In this document: positions 1 through 10,404 of the stretch, in pieces
Layout: each line of letters begins with the position of its first letter
Numbering within the stretch: the first letter of the stretch is position 1
NCBI GenBank assembly: GCA_027493945.1
Contig: JAOSJU010000002.1
Coordinates: 186,001-250,000 of the forward strand
Length of the DNA stretch: 64,000 nt
Direction of reading: 5' to 3'
Source of the DNA: Burkholderiaceae bacterium
GTDB lineage: Bacteria > Pseudomonadota > Gammaproteobacteria > Burkholderiales > Burkholderiaceae_E
Position numbers and translations under genes: made by a program
The notes under the pieces: generated by a model
Told to the model about the DNA's origin: nothing
What the model saw: only the letters and a program-made list of their open reading frames with translations
Databases searched by the model: none

Positions 1-822
1 CCGGTGGTCGTCAGCGACGCCGGTGTCGTCAACACCTTCGGCCGCCTGCTGCCGCAGGATCTCGCCCGCCGTCACGGGTTGTCGCAGGCGCTGAACACCG
101 TGCGACCTTCGATCGCGCACCTGTGCCTGTACGTCGGCTTTCGCGAGAACGCGCAGGCGCTGCGCCTTCCGAAGCACAACATCTGGGTCTATTCGCACGA
201 GGACCACGAACGCAGCTTCGCTGCGATGAACGACGACCCCGATGCCGCGCTTCCGATGGCCTTCATCTCCTTCCCCTCCGCGAAGGACCCCGATTTCGAG
301 CGGCGCCACCCGGGCCGCGCAACGGTCGACGTCGTCGCCTTCGCGCCGTATGCCTGGTTCGAGCGCTGGCAGGACACGCACTGGAAAGATCGCGGCGAGG
401 AGTACGAGGCGTTCAAGGAGAGACTCGCGCAGCGGATGCTGGAAACGCTCTTCGGGCAACTGCCCCAACTGCGCGGCAAGGTCGATTGGTACGAGCTCTC
501 GACGCCGCTGACGACGCGGCACTTCTGCAACTACGGGCAGGGAGAGATCTACGGCATCGAGCACTCGCCGCAGCGCTTCCGGCAGCGCTTCCTGAAGCCG
601 GCGACACCGATACGAGGCCTCTACCTGACGGGCCAGGACATCGTCTCATGCGGTGTGGGCGGTGCACTGATGAGCGGGGTACTCACCGCGTCGGCCATCC
701 TGCGCCGCAACCTGCTGTCGGCGATCCGTCAGTCGGCGCCGCAACGAAGCGAGGGCGAGCGCCGCGAGGGCGAGCGCGAGGCAGGAGCGACGGTCAGCGC
801 AGAAGGTCGAGCGCGCGCCTGA
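1..822 (+). CDS. RetSat/CrtI-like FAD-dependent oxidoreductase, C-terminal part
   Basis: The reading frame is open from the left edge, so the N-terminal FAD-binding part lies outside the window and about 270 residues remain. The fragment resembles the C-terminal half of all-trans-retinol 13,14-reductase / carotenoid isomerase-like amine oxidase family proteins. The most telling segment is near the end: GLYLTGQDIVSCGVGGAL, the FAD-contacting motif that closes the fold in phytoene-desaturase-type enzymes, followed by a short hydrophobic helix. The last roughly 35 residues are polar, Arg/Glu-rich and probably disordered. Family members saturate or isomerise polyenes; the substrate here is unknown. 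The 3' end overlaps the convergent MerR-type gene by 29 bp. The family call is fairly safe, the reaction is inference. Confidence 0.7.
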   Translation, partial: PVVVSDAGVVNTFGRLLPQDLARRHGLSQALNTVRPSIAHLCLYVGFRENAQALRLPKHNIWVYSHEDHERSFAAMNDDPDAALPMAFISFPSAKDPDFERRHPGRATVDVVAFAPYAWFERWQDTHWKDRGEEYEAFKERLAQRMLETLFGQLPQLRGKVDWYELSTPLTTRHFCNYGQGEIYGIEHSPQRFRQRFLKPATPIRGLYLTGQDIVSCGVGGALMSGVLTASAILRRNLLSAIRQSAPQRSEGERREGEREAGATVSAEGRARA

Positions 823-1210
823 GTTCCTCGCGGATCGCGTCGAGGTCGACGTTGCCGGCCATCGGCGCTGCGGGCTGCGCTGCTTCGGCGCCGGTCGCTG
901 CGGCCGGGGGCGCCGCGTCGCGCAACTTGCCGTTTTGCGGGTTCTCGCCAAGACGGTTGCGCGCGCCGCTGATCGTGAAGCCCTGCTCATAGAGCAGGTC
1001 GCGGATGCGCCGCACGAGCAGCACCTCGTGATGCTGGTAGTAGCGACGATTGCCGCGCCGTTTCATCGGCCGCAGCTGGGTGAACTCCTGCTCCCAGTAG
1101 CGCAGCACGTGCGGCTTGACGCCACACAGCTCGCTGACCTCGCCGATGGTGAAGTAGCGCTTGGCGGGGATCGGCGGCAGCGGCGCCTTGTGTTCGGACT
1201 TGTTCTGCAT
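794..1210 (-). CDS. MerR-family transcriptional regulator downstream of ihfA
   Basis: A 138-residue protein. An N-terminal winged helix-turn-helix of MerR type spans about residues 18-85, with FTIGEVSELCGVKPHVLRYW as the recognition region and an RRGNRRYY wing. The C-terminal tail is Ala/Pro-rich with a short final helix. No cysteine cluster for metal binding is visible, so an effector cannot be named. This gene regularly follows ihfA in betaproteobacteria. Here it begins 44 bp after the ihfA stop and is presumably transcribed with it. ATG at 1210 was chosen because homology begins within 20 residues of it. Longer in-frame extensions run through ihfA and are low in homology. The gene's 3' end overlaps the oxidoreductase on the other strand. 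Confidence 0.85.
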   Translation of the reverse strand: MQNKSEHKAPLPPIPAKRYFTIGEVSELCGVKPHVLRYWEQEFTQLRPMKRRGNRRYYQHHEVLLVRRIRDLLYEQGFTISGARNRLGENPQNGKLRDAAPPAAATGAEAAQPAAPMAGNVDLDAIREELRRALDLLR

Positions 1211-1254
1211 GCTCGACCGTGCTGGAGAAGGCCTGGACGCGCGCGGGGCAAGCG

Positions 1255-1659
1255 TCAGTGGCCCGCCTCCTCGATCTGCGACTTCAGCTTCTGGCTGGCG
1301 TGGAAGGTGACCACGCGTCGAGCCGAGATCGGGATCTCCTCGCCGGTCTTGGGGTTGCGCCCCGGCCGCTGCGGCTTGTCGCGCAGCTGGAAGTTGCCGA
1401 AGCCCGACAGCTTGACGCTTTCGCCGCGCTCGAGCGCATCGCGGATTTCGTCGAAAAAGGTTTCGACCATGTCCTTGGCTTCGCGCTTGTTCAGCCCGAC
1501 GCGCTCGAACAGCATCTCGGCAAGCTCGGCTTTCGTCAGCGTAAGAGCGTCCGCGTCCAACGCGGGCTCGGGAAGATCGACGGACCGGGTCGCGCCCGCC
1601 TGCGGCTCGCTCGCCGCCTCGCGCTGCGGGTCGGGTACCGCCCGGCCAAACTGGGTCAT
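1255..1659 (-). CDS. ihfA: Integration host factor subunit alpha
   Basis: DNA-bending protein of the HU/IHF family that works as a heterodimer with IhfB in recombination, replication and promoter architecture. The core of about 95 residues is intact. It includes [20 protein letters not shown] and the [12 protein letters not shown] beta-arm, whose proline inserts into the DNA minor groove. The chosen start gives 134 residues, with a polar N-terminal extension of about 35 residues compared with the usual 100-115. An alternative in-frame ATG lies at 1677 (140 residues); neither has a clear Shine-Dalgarno sequence. It lies about 50 bp after pheT, the classical pheST-ihfA arrangement, where transcription from the pheST side is expected. 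Confidence 0.93.
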   Translation of the reverse strand: MTQFGRAVPDPQREAASEPQAGATRSVDLPEPALDADALTLTKAELAEMLFERVGLNKREAKDMVETFFDEIRDALERGESVKLSGFGNFQLRDKPQRPGRNPKTGEEIPISARRVVTFHASQKLKSQIEEAGH

Positions 1660-1706
1660 CGTATCCGTTACTCGCATCGAATCCGCAGCCCGACTGTCGT
1701 TGGGAA

Positions 1707-4107
1707 TCAGGAGCCGGAGCGGAGCCTGGCGTGGATCGTGCGTGCCAGTCGGGCGACGATCGCATCGACCGCGGCCGCCGCCTCGGCGTCGCTCAAGGTG
1801 CGACGAGTATCTTGCATCCACAAACGGAAGGCAAGACTTTTTTCCTTATTTTCCAATCCCTTACCGCGATATTCGTCGAACAATTTGACGTGTTTCACGA
1901 TCTGCGCGGCGGGTTCGCCAGCTATCGCCTCGGCGATTTCGGCGAACACCGGGCAGCCGGGCGGTCGCTGTCGACGACGATCGACAGGTCGCGGACCACC
2001 GGCGGAAACTTCGATACATCCTCATAGACCGGAACGATACGTTCCAGTAGAGGATCGAGGTCGAGCTCGGCGACGACTGCCGGCTGCGCCAGTTCGAGTT
2101 CCTGGACGAGCGCCGGATGAAGCTCGCCGAGCCAGCCGACTTCGCGGGAGCCGATCAGTACGCGGGCGCTGCGCCCGGGGTGCAGCGCGGGGTGGGCGGC
2201 CGGCTCGACCCGGAGCGCCGATCCGGCGATGGCTTCGAGGTCGCCCTTGACGTCGAAGAAGTCGACGCGGCGCGCGGGAGCGCCCCACTGCTCGTCGAGC
2301 TGCGGGCCGAAGGCCAGCAGGCCGACCCGGCGCGGCTGCGCAACCCCGTGCACCTGTTGCGGGCCCGCCGCGACCGAGGCGTCGGCAAGGAAGATCCGTC
2401 CGACCTCGAACAGGCGCACCCGCGACGCCTTGCGATTGAGGTTCGAGCGCAGCGTCTCGAGCAGCCCGCCCCAGAGCGTGGTGCGCATCACGTCCATCTG
2501 CGCGGCGATCGGGTTGAGCAGGCGGATCGGCTCGCGGCCCGTCAGCCGCCGGTCGAGCATGCCGGCGACGAAGCTGTAGTGGATCGCCTCCTGGTAGTCG
2601 CGCGCCGCCACCATCCGCTTCAACGCGCCGATCGTGCGCCGGGCCTCGGGCATCGGCCGCATCGACACGCCGCTCCTCGGCGGGCGCAGCGGCAGTTGCT
2701 CGTAACCCCAGATGCGAGCGACCTCCTCGATCAGGTCTTCCTCGATCTGCAGGTCGAAGCGGTACGACGGCGGAGTGACCTCGAAGCGTCCGGCCTCGTG
2801 CCGCGCCGGCAGCCGAAGCCGCTCGAAGACCGCGGCGATCCCGGCCTCGGGAATGTCGACGCCGATCACCTTGCGGGCGCGCGCCACGCGCAGGCTCACC
2901 GGCTCGCGCGCCGGCAGGCCGGTGATCGTGTCGTCGACCGGCCCGGCCTGCCCGCCGCAGACTTCGAGGATGAGCCGGGTGACGTATTCGAGATGGTCGA
3001 CGGTGGTGGCCGCATCGACACCGCGCTCGAAGCGCGCCCCCGCGTCGGTGGCGAAGTTGTAGCGACGCGAGCGCCCGGCAATCGCCGCAGGCCACCAGAA
3101 CGCGGCCTCGAGATAGACGTTGCGGGTGTCGTCGGACACGGCCGTCGAGTCGCCGCCCATGATGCCGGCCAGGCTCTCGACCTGGCTGGCATCGGCGATC
3201 ACGCCCACGTCGGCCGCGAGCTCGACCGTCTGGCCATTCAGCAGCTTCAGCCGCTCGCCGTCGTGCGCCCAGCGCACTTCGAGTCCCCCTCGATGCGATC
3301 GAGGTCGAAGACGTGCGAGGGCCGCCCGAGCTCGAGCATCACGTAGTTCGAGATGTCGACCAGCGCCGAGATGCTGCGCTGGCCTGCGCGCTCCAGGCGC
3401 TGGCGCATCCACGCGGGCGTGGGGGCCCGCGGATCGACGCCGCGGATCACGCGCCCGGAGAAGCGGCCGCACAGGTCGGGGGCGGCAACCCGCACCGGCA
3501 GGCGGTCGTCGATCGCCACCAGCGCCGGCTCGAACACCGGTTCGCGCAGCGGTGCGCCGGAGATCGCCGACAGCTCGCGCGCCACGCCGAAGACGCTCAT
3601 GCAGTGCGCCAGATTGGGGGTGAGCTTGAGCGTGTAGACCAGCTCGTCGAGCGCGAGCGCGTCGCGCAGGTCGGCACCCACCGGCGCATCGGCCGCGAGC
3701 GCCATCAGGCCGCTGTGGTCTTCCGACAGGCCGAGCTCGCGCGCCGAGCACAACATGCCGTGGCTCTCGACGCCGCGCATCTTCACCGGCTTGATCGCCA
3801 GGCCGCCGGGCAACTCGGCACCGGGCAGCGCGCAGGGCGCGCGCATGCCGGCGGCCACGTTCGGCGCGCCGCAGACGATCGTGCGCAGCCGGCCTTCGCC
3901 GGCGTCGACTTCGCACACCGACAGCTTGTCCGCGTTCGGGTGGCGCGCGACGCTGCGCACCTCGGCCACGACCACGCCGCGAAACGGCGGCGCCGCGGTG
4001 CTCGTCTCCTCGACTTCGAGGCCGGCCATCGTGAGGCGGTCGGCGATCTCCGCGCCCGACCAATCGGGCGACGCGAAGCTTCTCAGCCAGCTTTCCGGGA
4101 CACGCAT
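1707..4107 (-). CDS. pheT: Phenylalanyl-tRNA synthetase beta subunit, two frameshifts
   Basis: Large subunit of the (alpha-beta)2 enzyme that charges tRNA-Phe. Homology is continuous but split over three frames. The N-terminal part runs from [18 protein letters not shown] through the tRNA-binding OB fold and the B3/4 editing region, to about 3289. The middle part covers B5 and the catalytic-like core, to about 1953. The C-terminal anticodon-binding domain ends in HARLRSGS. The shifts fall in a C run at 3285-3289 and a G run at 1951-1953 (plus strand). Restoring one base at each gives 800 codons, the normal family length. Because the gene is essential, both are probably sequence errors. The start lies 15 bp after the pheS stop, so the two are an operon. 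Confidence 0.93.
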
Positions 4108-4122
4108 TGGAGGCCTTCCGAC

Positions 4123-5679
<1,557 letters not shown>

Positions 5680-5877
5680 TTATGCGTACGGCAGCATGGC
5701 CTTGACGGAATCGACGTCCCCGGGGTGGACGCTCATCGTTCCGCGCAGCTGGCGCTTGTTCTTCGTCGTCTTCTTCGTGAGGATATGGCGCTTGAACGCC
5801 TGAGCCCGCTTCACGCTGCCTGAGGCGCGCACGCGGAAGCGCTTTGCAGCGCCCCTCTTCGTCTTCATCTTGGGCAT
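5680..5877 (-). CDS. rpmI: Large ribosomal subunit protein bL35
   Basis: A 65-residue, lysine- and arginine-rich protein of the large ribosomal subunit. [15 protein letters not shown] at the N-terminus and [16 protein letters not shown] in the middle are diagnostic. It lies between infC and rplT, the standard infC-rpmI-rplT order, with 110 bp to infC and 10 bp to rplT. Full length, no anomaly. Confidence 0.98.
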   Translation of the reverse strand: MPKMKTKRGAAKRFRVRASGSVKRAQAFKRHILTKKTTKNKRQLRGTMSVHPGDVDSVKAMLPYA

Positions 5878-5917
5878 GATGACCCCTTGCCTTCTCTTCT
5901 AATGCCGCGTCGGGTGT

Positions 5918-5976
5918 CCGGCAACGTGCCGGCGCTTCGGGAACCCGCCTGGGCTTGTTCGGCGCCCGAAGGCGCC
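5918..5976 (-). promoter_or_regulatory. Two hairpins in the infC-rpmI gap
   Basis: Two stem-loops stand in the 110 bp between infC and rpmI. The first is GGCGCC-UUCG-GGCGCC (5961-5976), 6 bp closed by a stable UUCG tetraloop. The second is CCGGCA-CGU-TGCCGG (5918-5932). Neither is followed by a U run, so they do not look like terminators. This is where bL20-dependent autoregulation acts in other bacteria; that role here is inference. Confidence 0.35.
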
Positions 5977-5987
5977 ATTCACCACTG

Positions 5988-6512
5988 CTACTTCTTCTTC
6001 CTCGGCGAGATGACCATGATCATCTGCCGCCCCTCGAGCCGGGGCATCTGCTCGACCACCGCGAGGTCGTCGATATCGTTGCGCACCCGCTCGAGCAACC
6101 GCACGCCGAACTCCTGGTGCGCCATCTCGCGGCCCCGGAAACGCAGCGTGATCTTCGCCTTGTCGCCCTCTTCCAGGAATCGCCGCAGATTGCGCAGCTT
6201 CACCGCGTAGTCACCTTCGTCGGTGCCGGGCCGGAACTTCACTTCCTTGACCTGGATGACCTTCTGCTTCAGGCGAGCCTCGTGCTGGCGCTTCTGCTCC
6301 TGATACTTGAACTTTCCGTAGTCCATCAGGCGGCAGACGGGAGGAACGGCCTGGGGCGCGATTTCGACCGGGTCGACTTCGCCCTCTTCGGCCATGCGCA
6401 TGGCCTCCCTCAGGCTCACGATGCCAATCGGTTCGTTCTCCACGCCCACGAGGCGCACCTCGGGCACGTTGATCTCACCGTTGATGCGATGCGCGCGTTC
6501 AGCAGTAGCGAT
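5988..6512 (-). CDS. infC: Translation initiation factor IF-3 with AUC start codon
   Basis: IF-3 binds the 30S subunit, checks start-codon pairing and prevents subunit joining. The 174-residue protein has an N-terminal domain containing RINGEI and [13 protein letters not shown], a lysine-rich linker and a C-terminal domain with [17 protein letters not shown]. The true start is not ATG or GTG. An AAGGAG Shine-Dalgarno sequence stands 8 bases before ATC at 6512, which begins (I)[13 protein letters not shown]. Starting at the next normal codon would cut off the conserved N-terminus. Rare AUU/AUC starts in infC allow IF-3 to repress its own translation, which is known for E. coli and very likely here. 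It lies 99 bp after thrS. Confidence 0.95.
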   Translation of the reverse strand: MATAERAHRINGEINVPEVRLVGVENEPIGIVSLREAMRMAEEGEVDPVEIAPQAVPPVCRLMDYGKFKYQEQKRQHEARLKQKVIQVKEVKFRPGTDEGDYAVKLRNLRRFLEEGDKAKITLRFRGREMAHQEFGVRLLERVRNDIDDLAVVEQMPRLEGRQMIMVISPRKKK

Positions 6513-6611
6513 GCTGCGTTCTCCTTCAAAAGGACAAATACAACGGCCGTGCGACGACGCCGATCGGCTCGCCGGAATGCTTCGCTGCGCGAAGCACGCC
6601 CGGCTTGCCGG

Positions 6612-8530
6612 TCATTGCGGGTTGGATCGCTTGAGCGCGACGTCTTCGGAGAGTCGCGCCGCGAACGCCCCGACGTCGAGGACGCCGGAATCGGCCCCCC
6701 GCGCGCGCGCACGGCCACCTTGGCAGCCTGTCGCTCCTTGTCGCCGACGACGAGGAGATACGGGATCTTCTGCAGGCTGCTTTCGCGAATTTTATAGTTG
6801 ATTTTTTCGTTCCGCAAATCGACCTGCACCCTAAACCCTTGTTTTCTCAACGTTTCCGCAACAGAGCTCGCGTAGTCGGCCTGGGCGTCGGTGATGTTCA
6901 TGACCACCGCCTGGACCGGCGCCAGCCACATGGGCAGCGCACCGGCATGATGCTCGATCAGGATGCCGATGAAACGTTCGAGCGAGCCGACGATAGCCCG
7001 GTGCAGCATCACCGGCACGCGCCGGGTGTTGTCTTCGGCGACGTATTCGGCGCCCAGGCGCCCCGCCATGTTGAAGTCGACCTGCATGGTGCCGCACTGC
7101 CATTCGCGGCCGATCGCGTCTTTCAGCGTGTACTCGATCTTGGGGCCGTAGAACGCCCCCTCGCCGGGCGAGATCGCGAATTCGCAGCCGGCGCGGCGCA
7201 GACTCTCCATCAGCGCCTGCTCGGCACGGCCCCAGGCTTCGTCGGTGCCCACCCGCTTGTCGGGTCGGGTAGCGACCTTGTAGAGAATCTGCCCGAAGCC
7301 GAAGTCGCGGTAGACCGCCTGCAGTTGCGCGGTGAACGCCACGCACTCGTCGAGGATCTGCTCTTCGGTGCAGAAGACGTGGCCGTCGTCCTGCGTGAAG
7401 CCGCGCACCCGCATGATGCCGTGCAGCGCGCCGGAGGGTTCGTTGCGGTGGCACTGGCCGAATTCGCCGTAGCGCAGCGGAAGGTCGCGGTACGAGCGCA
7501 GGTCGGACTTGTAGATCTGCACGTGCCCGGGGCAGTTCATCGGCTTGAGCGCGTAGTGCCGGTTCTCCGACTCGGTCGTGAACATGTTCTCGCGGTAGTT
7601 CTGCCAGTGCCCGGTGCGCTCCCACAGGCTGCGGTCGAGGATCTGCGGCCCCTTGACCTCCTGGTAGCCGCAGTCGCGGTAGACCTGCCGCATGTACTGC
7701 TCGACCTGCTGCCAGATGGCCCAGCCCTTCGGGTGCCAGAAGACGAGCCCCGGCGCCTCTTCCTGCATGTGGAACAGGTCGAGTTCGCGCCCGAGACGGC
7801 GGTGATCGCGCTTCTCGGCCTCCTCGAGCCGGTGCAGGTACGCGTCCTGCTCTTCCTTCTTCGTCCAGGCGGTGCCGTAGACCCGCTGCAGCATTTCGTT
7901 CTTCGAGTCGCCGCGCCAGTAGGCGCCGGCGAGCTTCATCAGCTTGAAGACCTTCAGCCGGCCGGTGGACGGCACGTGCGGGCCGCGGCACAGGTCGACG
8001 AAGTCGCCCTCGCGGTACAGCGTGATCGGCTCGCCCGCCGGAATCGACGCGATGAGCTCGGCCTTGTACTTCTCGCCGATCGACTCGAAGAACTTCACCG
8101 CTTCGTCGCGATCCCAGAGCTCGCGCACGACCGGCTCGTCCTTCTTCGCGAGCTCGGCCATCTTCGCCTCGATCGCGGCGAGGTCCTCGGGCGTGAACGG
8201 GCGCTTGTACGAGAAGTCGTAGTAGAAGCCGTTGTCGATCACCGGACCGATCGTGACCTGCGCATCGGGGAACAGCGACTTGACCGCGTACGCGAGCAGG
8301 TGCGCGGTGGAGTGCCGGATGATCTCCAGCCCTTCGGGGTCGCGTTCGGTGACGATGGCCAGCGCGGCGTCGGACTCGATGCGATGCGAGGTGTCGACCA
8401 GGCGCCCGTCGAGCTTGCCGGCGATGGCCGACCTGGCCAGCCCGGCGCCGATGGAGGCGGCGACCTCGGCGACCGTGGGCGGCGCATCGAAGCGCCGTTG
8501 CGATCCATCGGGGAGCGTGATGACGACCAT
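6612..8530 (-). CDS. thrS: Threonyl-tRNA synthetase, one frameshift near the 3' end
   Basis: Charges tRNA-Thr. It has a TGS domain at about residues 1-62, then an editing domain whose zinc-binding HxxxH is H73/H77 (HSTAHLLA). The class II core follows with KPMNCPGH and the C-terminal anticodon domain ([16 protein letters not shown]). The frame breaks in a run of six C (6695-6700, plus strand). Adding one C continues as [18 protein letters not shown] and ends at the stop at 6612, giving 639 residues, the family norm. The loss is therefore most likely a homopolymer error. The gene heads the translation operon and lies just after tRNA-Val on the same strand. Confidence 0.95.
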
Positions 8531-8570
8531 GGCGGGGAGTTGTCGGCGCCGACGCGCGCCGCGGTATCCC

Positions 8571-8647
8571 TGGTAGGCGCGATTGGACTCGAACCAACGA
8601 CCCCCACCATGTCAAGGTGGTGCTCTAACCAGCTGAGCTACGCGCCT
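8571..8647 (-). tRNA. tRNA-Val (anticodon GAC)
   Basis: A complete cloverleaf on the minus strand. The 7-bp acceptor stem AGGCGCG/CGCGCCU is followed by encoded ACCA. The D arm is GTAGCTCAGCTGGTTAGAGC, and the anticodon stem CCACC/GGTGG encloses loop TTGACAT (anticodon GAC). The T arm contains GGTTCGAGTCC. It reads GUC valine codons. It lies 40 bp upstream of thrS on the same strand and may share transcription with it. Confidence 0.97.
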
Positions 8648-8657
8648 GCAAACGATT

Positions 8658-8663
8658 ATTATA
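8658..8663 (-). promoter_or_regulatory. Perfect TATAAT before tRNA-Val
   Basis: On the minus strand TATAAT stands 10 bases before the tRNA 5' end and overlaps the stop codon region of the upstream permease gene. The distance suits a tRNA promoter with transcription starting almost at the mature 5' end. No good -35 TTGACA is seen at 16-18 bp, so the call rests on the -10 element and its position. Confidence 0.45.
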
Positions 8664-10356
8664 CATCAGCTCGCGACCGCTCCGAGAGCGCGACGCGCGA
8701 CAGCCAGACCACCGGCACCACGCCGACGAGCACGATCAGCAGCGCCGGCAGCGCCGCCTCGGCGAGCCGCTCGTCGGACGCGAACTGGTAGGTGATCACC
8801 GCCAGCGTGTCGAAGTCGAAGGGCCGCAGCACCAGCGTCGCCGGCAGCTCCTTCAGGCAGTCGATCGCCACCAGCAGGGACGCGGCGCCGACGCTTCGGC
8901 GCATCAGCGGCCAGTGCACCTCGCGCAGCACCTCGAGCGGCCGGCGCCCGAGGCTGCGCGCGCTGTGATCCATCGACGGGCTGATGCGCGCCAGCCCCGA
9001 CTCGACGCCCTGGTAGGCCACCGAGAAGAAGCGCACCGCGTACGCGTAGACCACCGCCGCGATGCTGCCTCCGGCCAGCAGCGCCGGCAGGCCCAGCGCG
9101 CCGGTGAGCGGCGCCAGCGCCCGATCCACCGCCCCCGACAGGATCAGCAATCCGACGCCGAGCACGACGCCGGGCAACGCGTAGCCGGTGTTGGAGAACA
9201 GCAGCGCCGCGCGCAGCGTGGGCGACGAGGCGACGCGCGCCGAATACGCGGCGACCAGCGCCACCGGCAGCACGATCGCCGCACCGCAGGCGGCCAGCAG
9301 CGCGGTGTTGGCGATCCAGCGCGGCAGCCGCGCATCGAGCACGCCGCCGCCGCCGATCCAGGCCCACGCAAGCAGCGCCGCCGGCAAGACGAAGCCCAGC
9401 ACGACCGGAATCGCACAGGCAAGCGTCGCGCGCCAGGCGGCCGCGCCGTGCAAGCGCCGGCGCGGCTCGGGCCGCGGGCTGCGCACATAGAACTGCATCC
9501 GCCCGCGCTGACCGCGTTCGAGCGCGAGCACCACGATCACGATCGCCAGCAGCATCGCCGACAGCCGCGCCGCGCCGCCGCGATCGCCCATGCCCTGCCA
9601 GGCGCGATAGATGCCGGCGGTGAAGCTGTCGACCGAGAAGTACGCGACCGTGCCGAAGTCGGCCAGCGTCTCCATCATCGCCAGCGCGCAGCCGGCGACC
9701 ACCGCGGGCCGGGCCACCGGCCAGGTGACGCGCCACCAGACGCGCCGGCGACTCAGGCCCAGCGAGCGCGCGGCCTCGGCGAGCGAGGGGTTGCGGTCGG
9801 CGAACGCCGCACGCGCGAGCAGGTAGACGTAGGGGTACAGCGCAAGCCCGAGGAAGGTGCCGGCCGCCGGCCACGAGTGGATGTCGGGGAACCAGTAGTC
9901 GCCGACCTCCCAGCCGGTGATCCGGCGCAAGCCGGTCTGCAGCGGGCCGAAGCTGGCCAGGAAATCGGTGTAGGCGTAGGCCATCACGAACGCGGGCGTG
10001 GACAGCGGCAGCACCAGCATCCACGACAGTGCGCGCCTGCCCGGGAACTCGCAGGCGGCGACCAGCCAGCCGGTGCCCACGCCGATCAGCAGCACCACGG
10101 CGAGCACCGCCGCCGCGAGCTTCGCGGTGGTGATCGTGTAGTACGGCAGCACCGTGCCGAACAGGTGCGCGAGCGTGCCTTCGGCCTGCGACGCGCCGGG
10201 CGCCAACGCCAGCCACAGCACCGCGGCGATCGGCGCGGCCACCGCCAGCGCGGCGAGCACCGAGCCGAGGGCGAGCAATCTCGGCGAAAAACCCAGCGAC
10301 GGATCGATGCGCAGCCAGCGGCGAGCGGGAAGCGGTTCGGGAGGGCGGCTTTGCAC
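8659..10356 (-). CDS. Fe(III) ABC transporter permease, FbpB/AfuB type
   Basis: A 565-residue inner-membrane protein with about 12 hydrophobic segments arranged as two homologous halves, as in FbpB-type ferric iron permeases, where one chain forms the whole channel. Both halves carry an EAA-type cytoplasmic loop that docks on the ATPase: NPSLAEAARSLGLSRRRVWW at about residues 205-225 and PSMDHSARSLGRRPLEVLRE near 465. The GTG at 10356 is used as start. The partner ATPase is the divergent gene beginning 48 bp away. No periplasmic binding protein gene is next to it. The iron(III) substrate follows from family similarity; thiamine or other permeases of the same superfamily are possible alternatives. 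Confidence 0.85.
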   Translation of the reverse strand: MQSRPPEPLPARRWLRIDPSLGFSPRLLALGSVLAALAVAAPIAAVLWLALAPGASQAEGTLAHLFGTVLPYYTITTAKLAAAVLAVVLLIGVGTGWLVAACEFPGRRALSWMLVLPLSTPAFVMAYAYTDFLASFGPLQTGLRRITGWEVGDYWFPDIHSWPAAGTFLGLALYPYVYLLARAAFADRNPSLAEAARSLGLSRRRVWWRVTWPVARPAVVAGCALAMMETLADFGTVAYFSVDSFTAGIYRAWQGMGDRGGAARLSAMLLAIVIVVLALERGQRGRMQFYVRSPRPEPRRRLHGAAAWRATLACAIPVVLGFVLPAALLAWAWIGGGGVLDARLPRWIANTALLAACGAAIVLPVALVAAYSARVASSPTLRAALLFSNTGYALPGVVLGVGLLILSGAVDRALAPLTGALGLPALLAGGSIAAVVYAYAVRFFSVAYQGVESGLARISPSMDHSARSLGRRPLEVLREVHWPLMRRSVGAASLLVAIDCLKELPATLVLRPFDFDTLAVITYQFASDERLAEAALPALLIVLVGVVPVVWLSRVALSERSRADV

Positions 10357-10404
10357 GGGGTGACTGGCACTACAATCCGGGAACGGGAATTATAGGTATT
10401 TGCA

